From an uncultured Lachnospiraceae bacterium (GTDB taxonomy: Bacteria > Bacillota > Clostridia > Lachnospirales > Lachnospiraceae): DNA of 40,983 bases. The translations under genes were made by a program, and so were the position numbers. The DNA is taken from NCBI GenBank assembly GCA_910577655.1, contig CAJTOW010000021.1, forward strand, positions 1-40,983, read 5' to 3'. Below the pieces are notes generated by a model. The model was given only the letters and a program-made list of their open reading frames with translations, was not told the DNA's origin and searched no databases. Shown in pieces: positions 8,124 to 16,721 of this stretch; within the stretch, counting starts at the first letter, position 1; every line of letters starts with the position of its first letter.

Positions 8124-8152
8124 TTGACAAATAAAACCTCTTGAAGTATATT
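8124..8152 (+). promoter_or_regulatory. Vegetative promoter of the hrcA operon
   Basis: TTGACA (8124-8129) and TATATT (8147-8152) are spaced by 17 bp, ending 13 bp before the CIRCE operator. Transcription would start at or just before the operator. Confidence 0.85.
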
Positions 8153-8165
8153 AATCACATAGATG

Positions 8166-8192
8166 TTAGCACTCTTAAGTGTTGAGTGCTAA
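8166..8192. promoter_or_regulatory. CIRCE operator (HrcA binding site)
   Basis: TTAGCACTC (8166-8174), a 9-nt spacer, then GAGTGCTAA (8184-8192): an exact match to the CIRCE consensus. HrcA binds it as a dimer and represses the operon until heat or unfolded protein occupies GroEL. Its position between the promoter and hrcA means the whole hrcA-grpE-dnaK-dnaJ cluster is autoregulated. Confidence 0.97.
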
Positions 8193-8216
8193 CAAATCAG
8201 AAACGGAGGACGTCTT

Positions 8217-9284
8217 ATGGAGCTGGATGAGAGAAAAGTTACTATACTCAAAGCGATCATCAAGACGTATTTGGAGACGGGGGAGCCTGTTGGCTCAAGA
8301 ACCATTTCCAAGTATACGGAACTGAAGCTGAGTTCGGCGACAATCCGCAATGAGATGTCCGATCTGGAGGAGATGGGCTATATTATCCAGCCTCATACCT
8401 CTGCGGGCCGTATCCCTTCTGATAAGGGATACCGCTTCTATGTGGACCAGATCATGCAGGAGAAGGAGCAGGAGGTCACCGAGGTCAAGGAGCTGATGAT
8501 CCAGCGGGTTGACAGGGTGGAGCTGGTGCTCAAGCGGCTGGCCCAGATGCTGGCTACCAATACGAACTATGCAGCCATGATCAGCGGTCCCCAGTATCAT
8601 CAGAACAAACTGAAGTTCATCCAGCTGTCCCAGATGCCGGAGAACAAGCTTCTGGTAGTGATTGTGGTGGAGGGCAACCTGATCCGCAACAAGGTGGTGG
8701 AGGTCCGGGAGAGCATCAGCCAGGAGGAGCTTCTGAATCTGAACATTCTCCTCAACAGCAGCCTCAACGGCCTGACGATCCAGGAGATCAACCTGGGGGT
8801 GATCAGCCAGCTCAAAAGCAAGGCGGGCACCCACCGGGAGGTCGTCGACCTGGTGCTGGGCGAGGTGGCGGAGGCTATCCAGGCGGAGGATGAGGAACTG
8901 CAGATCTATACCAGCGGCGCCACCAACATTTTCAAATATCCGGAACTCAGCGACGGCGAGAAGGCCAGCCAGCTGATCAATACCCTGGAAAAGAAGGAGA
9001 TGCTGCAGGAGCTGATTACCGACGGCAGTGACAGTACGGGGATTCAGGTATATATTGGCAATGAGACGCCGATCCAGAGCATGAAGGACTGCAGCGTAGT
9101 CACAGCCAATTATGAGCTGGGCGAGGGGATCCGGGGGACCATCGGAATCATAGGTCCCAAGCGCATGGACTATGAGAAGGTTCTTGGTACGTTAAAGAAT
9201 CTTATGAAGCAGCTTGACGCCACATATAAAAATGAGAAAGGTGATGGATATGAGCCAGGACAAGAGAACGGAAGAGCAGATTGA
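8217..9284 (+). CDS. hrcA: Heat-inducible transcription repressor HrcA
   Basis: A 355-residue repressor of class I heat-shock genes. The N-terminal winged helix shows ERKVTILKAIIKTYLETGEPVGS and LSSATIRNEMSDLEEMGYI, and the motif HTSAGRIPSDKGYRFYVD is the HrcA signature joining the wing to the dimerisation domain. The C-terminal part carries the GAF-like domain (IYIGNETPIQSMKDCSVVTANY) and ends with GIIGPKRMDYEKV. CGGAGGA precedes the ATG. It binds the CIRCE element 25 bp upstream of its own start. It overlaps grpE by 35 bp, so the two are translated from one message. Confidence 0.97.
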   Translation: MELDERKVTILKAIIKTYLETGEPVGSRTISKYTELKLSSATIRNEMSDLEEMGYIIQPHTSAGRIPSDKGYRFYVDQIMQEKEQEVTEVKELMIQRVDRVELVLKRLAQMLATNTNYAAMISGPQYHQNKLKFIQLSQMPENKLLVVIVVEGNLIRNKVVEVRESISQEELLNLNILLNSSLNGLTIQEINLGVISQLKSKAGTHREVVDLVLGEVAEAIQAEDEELQIYTSGATNIFKYPELSDGEKASQLINTLEKKEMLQELITDGSDSTGIQVYIGNETPIQSMKDCSVVTANYELGEGIRGTIGIIGPKRMDYEKVLGTLKNLMKQLDATYKNEKGDGYEPGQENGRAD

Positions 9285-9876
9285 TATAGAAGAGACGGCT
9301 GCCGCAGAAGGCTGTGGCCGGGAGCCGAAGGAAGCAGAGCATGGGGCCGGAGGCCAGGAAGGACCTGGAGAAGATCCGGCGGAGTCCGGGGCAGAAGATA
9401 AGGACGGAAAAGCCGGGGAAAGCACAGGCTCCAGAAAGGATCCAAAGGATGCCCAGATCGAGGAGCTGCAGGATAAGCTGAAACGGCAGATGGCCGAATT
9501 TGACAATTTCCGCAAGCGGACCGACAAAGAGAAGTCCGCCATGTACGAGATCGGCGCCAGGGATATCATAGAGAAGATACTCCCGGTGCTGGACAATTTT
9601 GAACGTGGCTTAGCGGCCGTGCCGGAGGACGTGAAGGATTCTTCCTTTGCCGATGGCGTGGCTATGATATATAAGCAATTCGTGAAAACACTGGAGGATG
9701 CCGGTGTGGAAGCGATCGAAGCAGTGGGGCAGCAGTTTGACCCGAATCTTCACAATGCTGTGATGCACATTGATGATGATGCTTACGGCGAGAACGAGAT
9801 ATCCCAGGAGCTTCAGAAGGGATATAAGTACCGTGGGACTGTGGTGAGACACAGCATGGTACAAGTTGCAAACTGA
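9250..9876 (+). CDS. grpE: Nucleotide exchange factor GrpE
   Basis: A co-chaperone of 208 residues that releases ADP from DnaK. An acidic, disordered N-terminal 75 residues leads into a long coiled coil (DAQIEELQDKLKRQMAEFDNF) with the GrpE motif FRKRTDKEK, then the beta-wing domain with VEAIEAVGQQFDPNLHNAV and GYKYRGTVVRHSMVQVAN at the end. The ATG at 9250 has AAAGGTG 6 bases upstream; an in-frame ATG at 9244 is the alternative. It overlaps the 3' end of hrcA. The 131-bp gap to dnaK has no terminator. Confidence 0.95.
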   Translation: MSQDKRTEEQIDIEETAAAEGCGREPKEAEHGAGGQEGPGEDPAESGAEDKDGKAGESTGSRKDPKDAQIEELQDKLKRQMAEFDNFRKRTDKEKSAMYEIGARDIIEKILPVLDNFERGLAAVPEDVKDSSFADGVAMIYKQFVKTLEDAGVEAIEAVGQQFDPNLHNAVMHIDDDAYGENEISQELQKGYKYRGTVVRHSMVQVAN

Positions 9877-10007
9877 CATCAGGGTGACCGGCAGGGGCCA
9901 GAGGCTTTGGAGACCGTATCCGGCGGGCCGGACTGGCCGCGGCAGAAGTGAGATCAGTTATTATCAGGCGTAGAAACAGCTTTTTATGAATAGCAGGAGG
10001 AAAAACT

Positions 10008-11867
10008 ATGAGTAAGATTATCGGTATTGATTTAGGTACGACCAACAGCTGTGTAGCAGTTATGGAAGGCGGTAAGCCGGTTGTGATTCCGAACCAGGAG
10101 GGTTCCCGCACCACGCCCTCTATCGTTGCATTCACCAAGACAGGAGAGCGTCTGGTGGGCGAGCCGGCCAAGCGTCAGGCCGTGACCAATGCGGACCGCA
10201 CCATCGCATCCATCAAGCGTCACATGGGGACTGACTACAAGGTGACCATTGACGGTAAGAGCTATACTCCCCAGGAGATTTCTGCCATGATTCTGCAGAA
10301 GCTGAAAAGCGACGCAGAGGCTTATCTGGGCGAGAAGGTAAGCGAGGCGGTCATCACCGTACCGGCATATTTTAATGACGCACAGCGTCAGGCCACCAAG
10401 GACGCGGGCAAGATCGCCGGTCTGGATGTAAAGCGTATTATCAACGAACCCACGGCAGCGGCTCTGGCTTACGGTCTGGACAATGAGAGTGAGCAGAAGA
10501 TCATGGTATACGACCTGGGCGGCGGTACCTTCGATGTGTCTCTGATCGAGATTGGTGACGGTGTCATCGAAGTACTGTCCACCAATGGTGATACCCGTCT
10601 GGGCGGTGATGATTTTGATAACCGGATCAGCCAGTGGCTGGTAGATGAGTTCAAGAAGGCAGAGGGCGTGGATCTGTCCGGCGACAAGATGGCTATGCAG
10701 AGACTGAAAGAGGCGGCAGAGAAGGCGAAGAAGGAGCTTTCCACAGCTACTACCACCAACATCAACCTTCCCTTCATTACCGCTACCTCCGATGGTCCGA
10801 AGCATCTGGATACGAACCTGACCCGTGCCAAATTTGACGAACTGACCCACGATCTGGTGGAGAAGACCGGGATACCCGTACAGAATGCCCTGCGTGACGG
10901 CGGCGTGACCACCTCCGAGCTTGGCAAGGTGCTTCTGGTAGGCGGTTCCACCCGTATGATCGCTTCCCAGGACAAGGTGAAACAGCTCACCGGCAAGGAG
11001 CCCAGCAAGACCCTGAACCCGGATGAGTGTGTGGCTATCGGCGCGGCGATTCAGGGCGGCAAGCTGGCAGGCGACGCAGGCGCCGGGGATATCCTTCTGC
11101 TGGATGTTACCCCGCTGTCCCTGGCTATCGAGACTCTGGGCGGCGTAGCCACCAGACTGATCGAGCGCAATACCACCATCCCCACCAAGAAGAGCCAGGT
11201 ATTCTCCACCGCCGCTGACAACCAGTCTGCCGTGGATATTCATGTGGTCCAGGGTGAGCGTGAGTTTGCCCGGGATAACAAGACTCTGGGACAGTTCCGT
11301 CTGGACGGCATCCTTCCGGCAAGACGCGGTGTTCCGCAGATCGAGGTTACCTTCGATATCGATGCCAACGGCATTGTGAATGTATCCGCCAAAGATCTGG
11401 GTACCGGCAAGGAGCAGCATATCACCATCACCTCCGGCTCCAACATGTCTGAGGCTGATATTGAGAAGGCTGTGAAGGAAGCAGCAGAGTTCGAGGCCCA
11501 GGACAAGAAGAAGAAAGAGGGTATTGAAGCGAGAAATGATGCCGATTCCATGGTATTCCAGACAGAGAAGGCCCTGGAAGAGGTTGGTGATAAGATTGAT
11601 GCCAATGACAAGGCGGCAGTGGAGGCAGATCTCAATGCACTGAAAGAAGCCATCAACCGCGCTCCCGTTGACCAGATGACTGATGCCCAGATCGAGGACA
11701 TCAAGGCCGGCAGGGAGAAGCTGATGAGCAGCGCCCAGGCTCTGTTTGCCAAGGTGTATGAGGCAGCCCAGGCTGCCGGTGCGGCTGGCGCAGGTCCCCA
11801 GGCAGGCCCGGATATGGGCGGCTCTCCGGACGGCGATGTGATTGACGGTGATTTTAAGGAAGTGTAA
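10008..11867 (+). CDS. dnaK: Molecular chaperone DnaK (Hsp70)
   Basis: A 619-residue Hsp70. The ATPase domain shows IIGIDLGTTNSCVAV at the start, the VYDLGGGTFDVSLIEIGDG phosphate-2 loop and VLLVGGSTRMIA. The linker DILLLDVTPLSLAIETLGG leads to the substrate-binding domain and helical lid. It ends with a Gly/Ala/Asp-rich tail finishing in GDVIDGDFKEV, matching the usual EEVD-like acidic end of Gram-positive DnaK. AGGAGG precedes the ATG. It works with GrpE and DnaJ encoded on either side. No second CIRCE is seen before it, so it depends on the hrcA promoter. Confidence 0.98.
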   Translation: MSKIIGIDLGTTNSCVAVMEGGKPVVIPNQEGSRTTPSIVAFTKTGERLVGEPAKRQAVTNADRTIASIKRHMGTDYKVTIDGKSYTPQEISAMILQKLKSDAEAYLGEKVSEAVITVPAYFNDAQRQATKDAGKIAGLDVKRIINEPTAAALAYGLDNESEQKIMVYDLGGGTFDVSLIEIGDGVIEVLSTNGDTRLGGDDFDNRISQWLVDEFKKAEGVDLSGDKMAMQRLKEAAEKAKKELSTATTTNINLPFITATSDGPKHLDTNLTRAKFDELTHDLVEKTGIPVQNALRDGGVTTSELGKVLLVGGSTRMIASQDKVKQLTGKEPSKTLNPDECVAIGAAIQGGKLAGDAGAGDILLLDVTPLSLAIETLGGVATRLIERNTTIPTKKSQVFSTAADNQSAVDIHVVQGEREFARDNKTLGQFRLDGILPARRGVPQIEVTFDIDANGIVNVSAKDLGTGKEQHITITSGSNMSEADIEKAVKEAAEFEAQDKKKKEGIEARNDADSMVFQTEKALEEVGDKIDANDKAAVEADLNALKEAINRAPVDQMTDAQIEDIKAGREKLMSSAQALFAKVYEAAQAAGAAGAGPQAGPDMGGSPDGDVIDGDFKEV

Positions 11868-11876
11868 TTTCCGGGG

Positions 11877-11906
11877 TACTGTTTACTTAAAAACCAGTGA
11901 ACAGTA
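11877..11906 (+). promoter_or_regulatory. Intercistronic hairpin between dnaK and dnaJ
   Basis: TACTGTTTACT (11877-11887) pairs with AGTGAACAGTA (11896-11906): 11 bp with one T-G pair and an 8-nt loop, 9 bp after the dnaK stop. There is no T run, so it is more likely a processing or mRNA-stabilising hairpin than a full terminator. The remaining 235-bp gap holds three more short hairpins (for example GGACCG/CGGTCC near 11999-12015) but no obvious gene or promoter. Confidence 0.55.
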
Positions 11907-12102
11907 AGATTTCCCGCTTCTGAAAATAGTCAGTCTCCCGTCGGGGGTGATGTAAGATTCTTTAATCAGGACAGCGAGAGGCTGGCGCAGGTAGCGGCGG
12001 ACCGGTTGACGGTCCCCCACTGGCACAGTGACTGTATGGGAGCCATGCAGCACAGTGTCAGGCTGCGACAGCCGTTTCGGTGTCATAAGAAAGGACAGAG
12101 TC

Positions 12103-13263
12103 ATGGCAGAGAGCAAAAGAGATTATTATGAAGTCCTGGGTGTCCCGAAGAATGCAGATGACGCTGCAATCAAGAAAGCCTACAGGGTTCTTGCCAAAAA
12201 GTATCATCCGGACAGCAATCCAGGAGATACTGCGGCTGAGCAGAAATTTAAGGAGGCGTCGGAAGCCTACAGTATCTTAAGCGACCCGGAGAAGCGCAAA
12301 ACCTACGACCAGTTCGGCCATGCTGCCTTTGAAGGCGGAGCAGGCGGCGGAGCAGGTGGTTTCGGCGGCTTTGATTTCAATGGCGCAGATATGGGAGACA
12401 TCTTCGGAGACATTTTTGGAGATATATTTGGAGGCGGCAGAAGCCGCAGCAGCCAGTACAACGGACCCATGCGCGGTGCCAATGTGCGCACGGCTATACG
12501 GATCACCTTCGAGGAAGCGGTCTTTGGCTGCGAGAAAGAGATCGAGATCAATTTTAAAGAAGAATGCGGCAAGTGTCACGGCACCGGGGCCAAGGCAGGC
12601 ACCTCCCCTGAGACCTGCCCCAAGTGTAACGGCAAGGGCAAGATCGTGTACACCCAGCAGTCCTTCTTCGGCCAGGTGCAGAATGTGACCACCTGCCCGG
12701 ACTGTAAGGGTAAGGGAAAGATCATCCGGGAGAAATGTCCGGACTGCTACGGAACCGGCTATGTGACCAGAAAGAAGAAATTCAAGGTCACCATCCCGGC
12801 AGGTATTGACAACGGTCAGAGTGTACGCTGCGCAGGAGGCGGCGAGCCGGGGGCCAATGGCGGCGAGCGGGGAGACCTGCTGGTAGAGGCCGTGGTATCC
12901 CAGCATCCCATCTTCAAGCGCCAGGATACCAGTATCTATTCCACGGTGCCGGTATCCTTCGCCACGGCTGCCCTGGGCGGCACCATCCGGATCCGTACTG
13001 TAGACGGCGAGGTGGAATACGAGATCCGTCCCGGCACTCAGACCAATACCACGGTGCGCTTAAGAGGCAAAGGCGTTCCGTCCCTGCGCAACCGCAATCT
13101 GCGGGGCGACCATCAGGTGACGCTGGTAGTGCAGGTTCCCGAAAGGATGAACGAGGCCCAGAAAGAAGCATTGCGGAAGTTTGACGCAGCTATGCGGGGA
13201 GAGACGGTGGAAGGCAGTGAGAAGCCCAGGAAGAAGGGGCTGAAGGATCTGCTGAATAAATGA
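12103..13263 (+). CDS. dnaJ: Chaperone protein DnaJ (Hsp40, type I)
   Basis: A 386-residue type I J-protein. The J domain spans residues 1-70, with DYYEVLGVPKNADD and the invariant HPD in KKYHPDSNPGD. A Gly/Phe-rich stretch (about 76-115) includes a threefold GDIF repeat. The zinc-finger domain has four CxxCxGxG units (CGKCHGTG, CPKCNGKG, CPDCKGKG, CPDCYGTG; about 155-225), and the C-terminal substrate domain ends near residue 360. It stimulates DnaK ATPase and hands over clients. The ATG at 12103 starts the J domain and has AAAGGAC upstream; the longer frame from 12028 is unsupported. Confidence 0.97.
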   Translation: MAESKRDYYEVLGVPKNADDAAIKKAYRVLAKKYHPDSNPGDTAAEQKFKEASEAYSILSDPEKRKTYDQFGHAAFEGGAGGGAGGFGGFDFNGADMGDIFGDIFGDIFGGGRSRSSQYNGPMRGANVRTAIRITFEEAVFGCEKEIEINFKEECGKCHGTGAKAGTSPETCPKCNGKGKIVYTQQSFFGQVQNVTTCPDCKGKGKIIREKCPDCYGTGYVTRKKKFKVTIPAGIDNGQSVRCAGGGEPGANGGERGDLLVEAVVSQHPIFKRQDTSIYSTVPVSFATAALGGTIRIRTVDGEVEYEIRPGTQTNTTVRLRGKGVPSLRNRNLRGDHQVTLVVQVPERMNEAQKEALRKFDAAMRGETVEGSEKPRKKGLKDLLNK

Positions 13264-13273
13264 TGTAGTGGAA

Positions 13274-13311
13274 TGACCGTTACCGTTCACAAGGCGGGGA
13301 AATATTTCCCC
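13274..13311. repeat. Partial palindromic repeat plus GGGGAAATATTTCCCC palindrome
   Basis: GTTACCGTTCACAAGGCGGGGAAA (about 13279-13302) resembles the 5' end of the element at 25090 (GTTACAGTTCACGGGGCGGGGAAA). It runs into a perfect 16-bp palindrome at 13296-13311. It sits just downstream of dnaJ and may also help terminate transcription. Confidence 0.5.
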
Positions 13312-13425
13312 CATTTCCGCTCAGGTACCGGGATATAAATTCCTATACTGCTGATGTCAGGTTTTCTTTTGTGTTTTCTGGAAGTCAGACAAGAGAATAT
13401 GATTCCATAAATTTTCTGATATATC

Positions 13426-13465
13426 TTTCCCACTACAGTGCACAAAAATGTGTTGTAGTGGGAAA
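13426..13465. terminator. Strong hairpin between convergent dnaJ and NusG-II genes
   Basis: TTTCCCACTACA (13426-13437) pairs perfectly with TGTAGTGGGAAA (13454-13465) around a 16-nt loop. It lies between two convergent genes and could end transcription from both sides. There is no long T run directly after it on either strand, so the terminator call is tentative. Confidence 0.5.
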
Positions 13466-13528
13466 ACACTTCAAAACTTCCGTACATTTTTTCTTCCGGG
13501 CAAATCTGAAAATCTATGTCAACTCTTT

Positions 13529-13894
13529 TTATTTATCTTCAGCAACAATTTTTACGATCATCAGGTTAGGCAGGCAGACGATCAGGTCTCCATCCCGGGA
13601 CTGTCGGCCCTGATGGATGCAGACGCTATCCGGGCAGGAGGCCTCGGCGCACCATATCTCGCCGTCCTCAATGACCAGCTTGTTGGTGCCGCCTCTGGCA
13701 CCATTGATAATGACCTCCTGGTCTTTGGACAAGTCCAGGGTTTCCACCAGGCGTCCGTCGATGGTAACCTCTGCCAGGATTGCCGGCCCCCGGTGGATGA
13801 AGTAGTAGGCGCCTCCGCTGACAGCAGCAATCAGCAACAGAACCACGGCCAGAATCAGGTCATTTCTGCGGGGGGAAGTTCTTTTATCTTTCAT
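13529..13894 (-). CDS. NusG domain II-containing membrane-anchored protein
   Basis: A 121-residue protein: a basic start (MKDKRTSPRRND), one membrane helix (LILAVVLLLIAAVSGGAYYFI, residues 13-33), then an extracytoplasmic beta domain. The domain ends with the family's cysteine pattern, CPDSVCIHQG then IVCLPNLMIVKIV, as in stand-alone NusG domain II proteins, which are not transcription factors. Such proteins often occur near FMN-binding and other extracytoplasmic redox genes in Firmicutes, which fits the flavoprotein genes 2 kb away; the role itself is not established. The ATG at 13894 has GGGAGA upstream. The longer frame from 13975 runs through the repeat at 13922 and is rejected. Confidence 0.82.
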   Translation of the reverse strand: MKDKRTSPRRNDLILAVVLLLIAAVSGGAYYFIHRGPAILAEVTIDGRLVETLDLSKDQEVIINGARGGTNKLVIEDGEIWCAEASCPDSVCIHQGRQSRDGDLIVCLPNLMIVKIVAEDK

Positions 13895-13921
13895 CTTGTT
13901 GATTCTCCCATTATTTTTTAT

Positions 13922-13985
13922 GTTAGAGCGTGTCTGAAAATTCATTCCCGGCATCTCCCACAAACTGTGACGCACATCTGCCAGC
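13922..13985. repeat. Short dispersed repeat beginning TTAGAGCGNGTCTGAAAATT (copy 2)
   Basis: This matches 1799-1865 over the first 20 bases with one difference and then more loosely. It lies in the 245-bp gap between the two minus-strand genes, which also has a half-unit GTAACAGTTCAG at 14059-14070. Confidence 0.5.
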
Positions 13986-14139
13986 AGAACGTTCTGTCAC
14001 AGATCATAGCATATTTTCTGCAAAAAGAGAAGACTTTCCGCAATGTGACAGATATGTCGTAACAGTTCAGTGGTACTATTCACAGCCAGATTGTTTTTCC
14101 GGAGCCTGCCTTCCGGAATATCATCCCCATGACCAGCAG

Positions 14140-15600
14140 CTATTTCTTTTTCCCATTTCCATCCTTTTGCCGGGGTGACATATTCCCGATCAAAGTGATC
14201 ATGCCCTGCATATCCAGGGTCTGATCCTTCATCTCTTCCCGGGCAATAGGAATGTAATGCTCCAGGATGGGAAGCAGGATCAGGGCCGTGATGCCTGTGG
14301 TGAGTCCGCCGTTGTAGAGGATCAGTCCGCCATGGAGGGCGCTGGTGGCGGTGCACATGGAAGCACACATGAAGCCGGCGGCGACTCCTGCCCGGATCCC
14401 GTAGCGGCCCACAATGGGACAGAGCCCAGTGGCGAAGGCGGCGCTGTTGATATAGCCCTGGGTGGATAAGGACCAGGGAATCTCACTTTTGTTCAGGATG
14501 CAGATCACATGAACCATGGCAGAGAGAACCTGGTATCCAAGGAAGATGGGCCAGACATTTTTCGGGTGCTGTCCCATGGCTGTGAAGGTCAGGGCAGCGA
14601 AGACTACGCCCACCGTGGGCCCGGTGAAGCCGGCACCTTCGGTGAAGCGGATCGTCAGGTTCAGCCACAGCATAAACAGCCCTCCGTGGCAGGCGATATT
14701 GACCAGACACAAAGGCATCCCATATTTCTCGGAAAAATCGCTGGCATATCCGGTATCCTTCAGTAGCTGCCGGTATCCCCGGAAGGTTTTTCCGTTTAAA
14801 TACCAGCCAGCCATCAGGCAGATCAGAAAGATGGCAAGGAAAAATAAGTTGGCATAGCTCCAGTAGGAGTAGCCGAACTGTGTATAGACAGGATTGTTCC
14901 GGTTGACATTTCCGTGGCTGTGGAATCCCATGGTCTGGTACAGGAAATTAAAGAGGAAAAAGCCCAGCAGGCCAAAAGCCAGACCGCCATTGTAAAGGTT
15001 GTAGCCCTTGTGCCACGCGTGGACACCAGGAAGGACAGCAGGAACTACAAAACCCAGCATCAGGGTGAACCCGGCAGTCAGCAGAATACCAGAGGCAGTC
15101 AGGTGAACCTTTCCCAGGACAAAATTTCCCTGGGTGTAGCGGAAGAGCAGCTCACTGATGAAAGGCCCAAAGCTGGTAGCAAACATACATACGTGAAGAT
15201 TTTTCTTAAAATCCAGCTTCTGCCACCTTAAATAGAGGAAGGGAGCCAGAAAGCAGGGCCATATATTGAGAAAGTTCAGGCCGTAAAAGCAGTGGGCAAT
15301 GACCAGAAAATATCCCGCCATGGTATTGGCCCGGGAGTATCCTTTAAGTCCCGCCATAAACAGGAAGCAGGCCATCCCGCAGGCCCCGGCATTGAGCATG
15401 GCGCTGGAGAGTCCGCCCAGGGCAAAATAATCTGTGACCAGAGGGCAGGGGGAAATCATGATCCGGTACCAGTCCTCAAAGACATGGCCCCATTCCCCTG
15501 TGTAATGAGCCGCGATCCAGGCAGAGAGAAGGCATGCCAGGGAGAATCCCAGGGCCACTCCGTTGATGATCCGGCTGTTGGTATCTGTCTGTGTTTTCAT
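14140..15600 (-). CDS. DUF1576-family multi-pass membrane protein
   Basis: A 486-residue integral membrane protein with about ten or more hydrophobic helices and no large soluble domain. The sequence fits the DUF1576 family of unknown function. Recognisable stretches are NGVALGFSLACLLSAW near the start, HAWHKGYNLYNGGLAFG and TSALHGGLILYNGGLTTGITAL, so a YNGGL motif occurs twice. This suggests an internal duplication and a transporter-like fold (inference). The ATG at 15600 has AAGGGGAAAA upstream; the frame beyond it to 15669 has no binding site. It is transcribed from a promoter divergent from the flavoprotein genes. Its C-terminus is basic. Confidence 0.75.
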   Translation of the reverse strand: MKTQTDTNSRIINGVALGFSLACLLSAWIAAHYTGEWGHVFEDWYRIMISPCPLVTDYFALGGLSSAMLNAGACGMACFLFMAGLKGYSRANTMAGYFLVIAHCFYGLNFLNIWPCFLAPFLYLRWQKLDFKKNLHVCMFATSFGPFISELLFRYTQGNFVLGKVHLTASGILLTAGFTLMLGFVVPAVLPGVHAWHKGYNLYNGGLAFGLLGFFLFNFLYQTMGFHSHGNVNRNNPVYTQFGYSYWSYANLFFLAIFLICLMAGWYLNGKTFRGYRQLLKDTGYASDFSEKYGMPLCLVNIACHGGLFMLWLNLTIRFTEGAGFTGPTVGVVFAALTFTAMGQHPKNVWPIFLGYQVLSAMVHVICILNKSEIPWSLSTQGYINSAAFATGLCPIVGRYGIRAGVAAGFMCASMCTATSALHGGLILYNGGLTTGITALILLPILEHYIPIAREEMKDQTLDMQGMITLIGNMSPRQKDGNGKKK

Positions 15601-15740
15601 ACGGTTTTCCCCTTGTTTATGTAGTACATGTGACGCGGTCTCCGGGGCCGGGAATCCTTTCCTGCCCATGGGGGCTCAGAGGGCAAAGCTTTTGTGAATT
15701 TGTTGCAGCCATCCGGCTTTTTTGGGCCGCGCATAAAGAT

Positions 15741-15769
15741 ATCATAACATTTTTTAAACAGAATGTATA
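15741..15769 (-). promoter_or_regulatory. Minus-strand promoter of the DUF1576 gene
   Basis: Read on the minus strand, TATACA (15764-15769) and TATGAT (15741-15746) are 17 bp apart, with a TG extension before the -10. The leader is about 130 nt. I see nothing else in the divergent gap except the two promoters and ribosome binding sites. Confidence 0.6.
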
Positions 15770-15827
15770 TGCTCTTTTGTCTACAACCACCAATTTCGGG
15801 ACAATCTCCGCCACAAATATATAGGAA

Positions 15828-15856
15828 TTGACAAAAGAATCCAGGGGCAATATAAT
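15828..15856 (+). promoter_or_regulatory. Consensus promoter of the FMN-binding/FAD flavoprotein genes
   Basis: TTGACA (15828-15833) and TATAAT (15851-15856) with exactly 17 bp between them: a perfect vegetative promoter. It shows that the gene must start downstream, at the GTG at 15930. Confidence 0.92.
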
Positions 15857-15929
15857 AAATATCAATAGTATAGACAGGAAGCTGCCTGTCAGACTGTTGG
15901 AACATAATGGAAACCAGGAGGAGAAAAAA

Positions 15930-16721
15930 GTGAGCAGTAGCAATCAGCAAACAAAGTTCTATGCAGGACTTGGAATTATGGTACTGGCCTCTGCGGCAGT
16001 GATCGGGATCTCCCAGCCGGCCTACGATGCCCTCAGTAAGATCGGGAGAGTCCAGGGAACCGAGAGTATCTACACCCCGGGTACATACGAGGTGGAGGCC
16101 CAGGGCTTTGGCGGTGCTGTGAAAGCAGTGCTGACCGTGGACGACAAGAATATCACAGACCTGGAGCTGACCGGTGACGGAGAGACTCCGGAGCTGGGCG
16201 GTCAGGCCATATCTGCTTTGAAGATGGAGATATTGAAGAGCCAGACAGCAGATGTGGACAGTGTGTCCGGAGCTACCATTACCAGCGATGCGGTGAAGGA
16301 AGCTGTGTCCAAGGCTATGGCCATGGCACGGGGAGAAGAAGCAGAGGTGCCTGCCGAGACAGAGACAGCTGCTGCGGCTGTAGTCACAGAGGGAACCTAC
16401 GCACCCGGCAGCTACACCGCAGAGGTGCGGGGCATGAAGGCCATGAAGATTACCACCACCTTTGATTCCGAAAGCATCGTTGATATCCAGGTAGAGCATG
16501 AGGAGACAGAAGGCATCGGCGCACCGGTGGTAGATACCATGAGGGAAGAGATCCTGGCACTGCAGGGACTGGGACTGGATGCCGTATCCGGCGCTACCCT
16601 GACCAGCAACGCTATGATCGAGGGTGTGGGTGAATGTGTGCGTCAGGCAGGCGGTGATGTGGATGCCCTGCTTGCCGTGAAGCCGGCCGAGAAGGAAGCA
16701 GGAGGCAGACCAGGAGCTTGA
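15930..16721 (+). CDS. Extracytoplasmic protein with two covalent-FMN-binding domains (N-terminal part of a split flavoprotein)
   Basis: 263 residues. An uncleaved signal or membrane anchor (YAGLGIMVLASAAVIGISQPA) is followed by two FMN_bind domains. Each has the flavinylation motif: SGATITS with threonine 116 and SGATLTS with threonine 223. ApbE-type transferases attach FMN to that threonine in related proteins. The GTG start follows AGGAGGAG. The frame ends at TGA 16719-16721 in an acidic linker. The next ORF, starting in another frame with no ribosome binding site, encodes an FAD reductase domain lacking its first strand. In flavocytochrome-c/urocanate-reductase-type proteins, FMN_bind and FAD domains are often fused, so this is probably the front half of one protein of about 730 residues. 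Confidence 0.8.
   Translation: MSSSNQQTKFYAGLGIMVLASAAVIGISQPAYDALSKIGRVQGTESIYTPGTYEVEAQGFGGAVKAVLTVDDKNITDLELTGDGETPELGGQAISALKMEILKSQTADVDSVSGATITSDAVKEAVSKAMAMARGEEAEVPAETETAAAAVVTEGTYAPGSYTAEVRGMKAMKITTTFDSESIVDIQVEHEETEGIGAPVVDTMREEILALQGLGLDAVSGATLTSNAMIEGVGECVRQAGGDVDALLAVKPAEKEAGGRPGA

Noticed and set aside
9877..10007. A second CIRCE or a sigma-specific promoter before dnaK
   Set aside because: No TTAGCACTC-type inverted repeat or spaced promoter boxes are visible in the gap.
10032..11420. A 462-codon minus-strand reading frame opposite dnaK
   Set aside because: It is a shadow frame caused by codon bias of dnaK; it has no start signals and no recognisable motifs.
13448..14062. A 204-codon plus-strand reading frame opposite the NusG-II gene
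   Set aside because: It is the complement of a well-supported minus-strand gene, has no ribosome binding site and runs through two repeats.
15828..15929. A longer N-terminus for the FMN-binding protein starting at 15828
   Set aside because: The proposed first codons are the -35 and -10 of a consensus promoter; the GTG at 15930 has AGGAGGAG upstream and begins a normal signal anchor.
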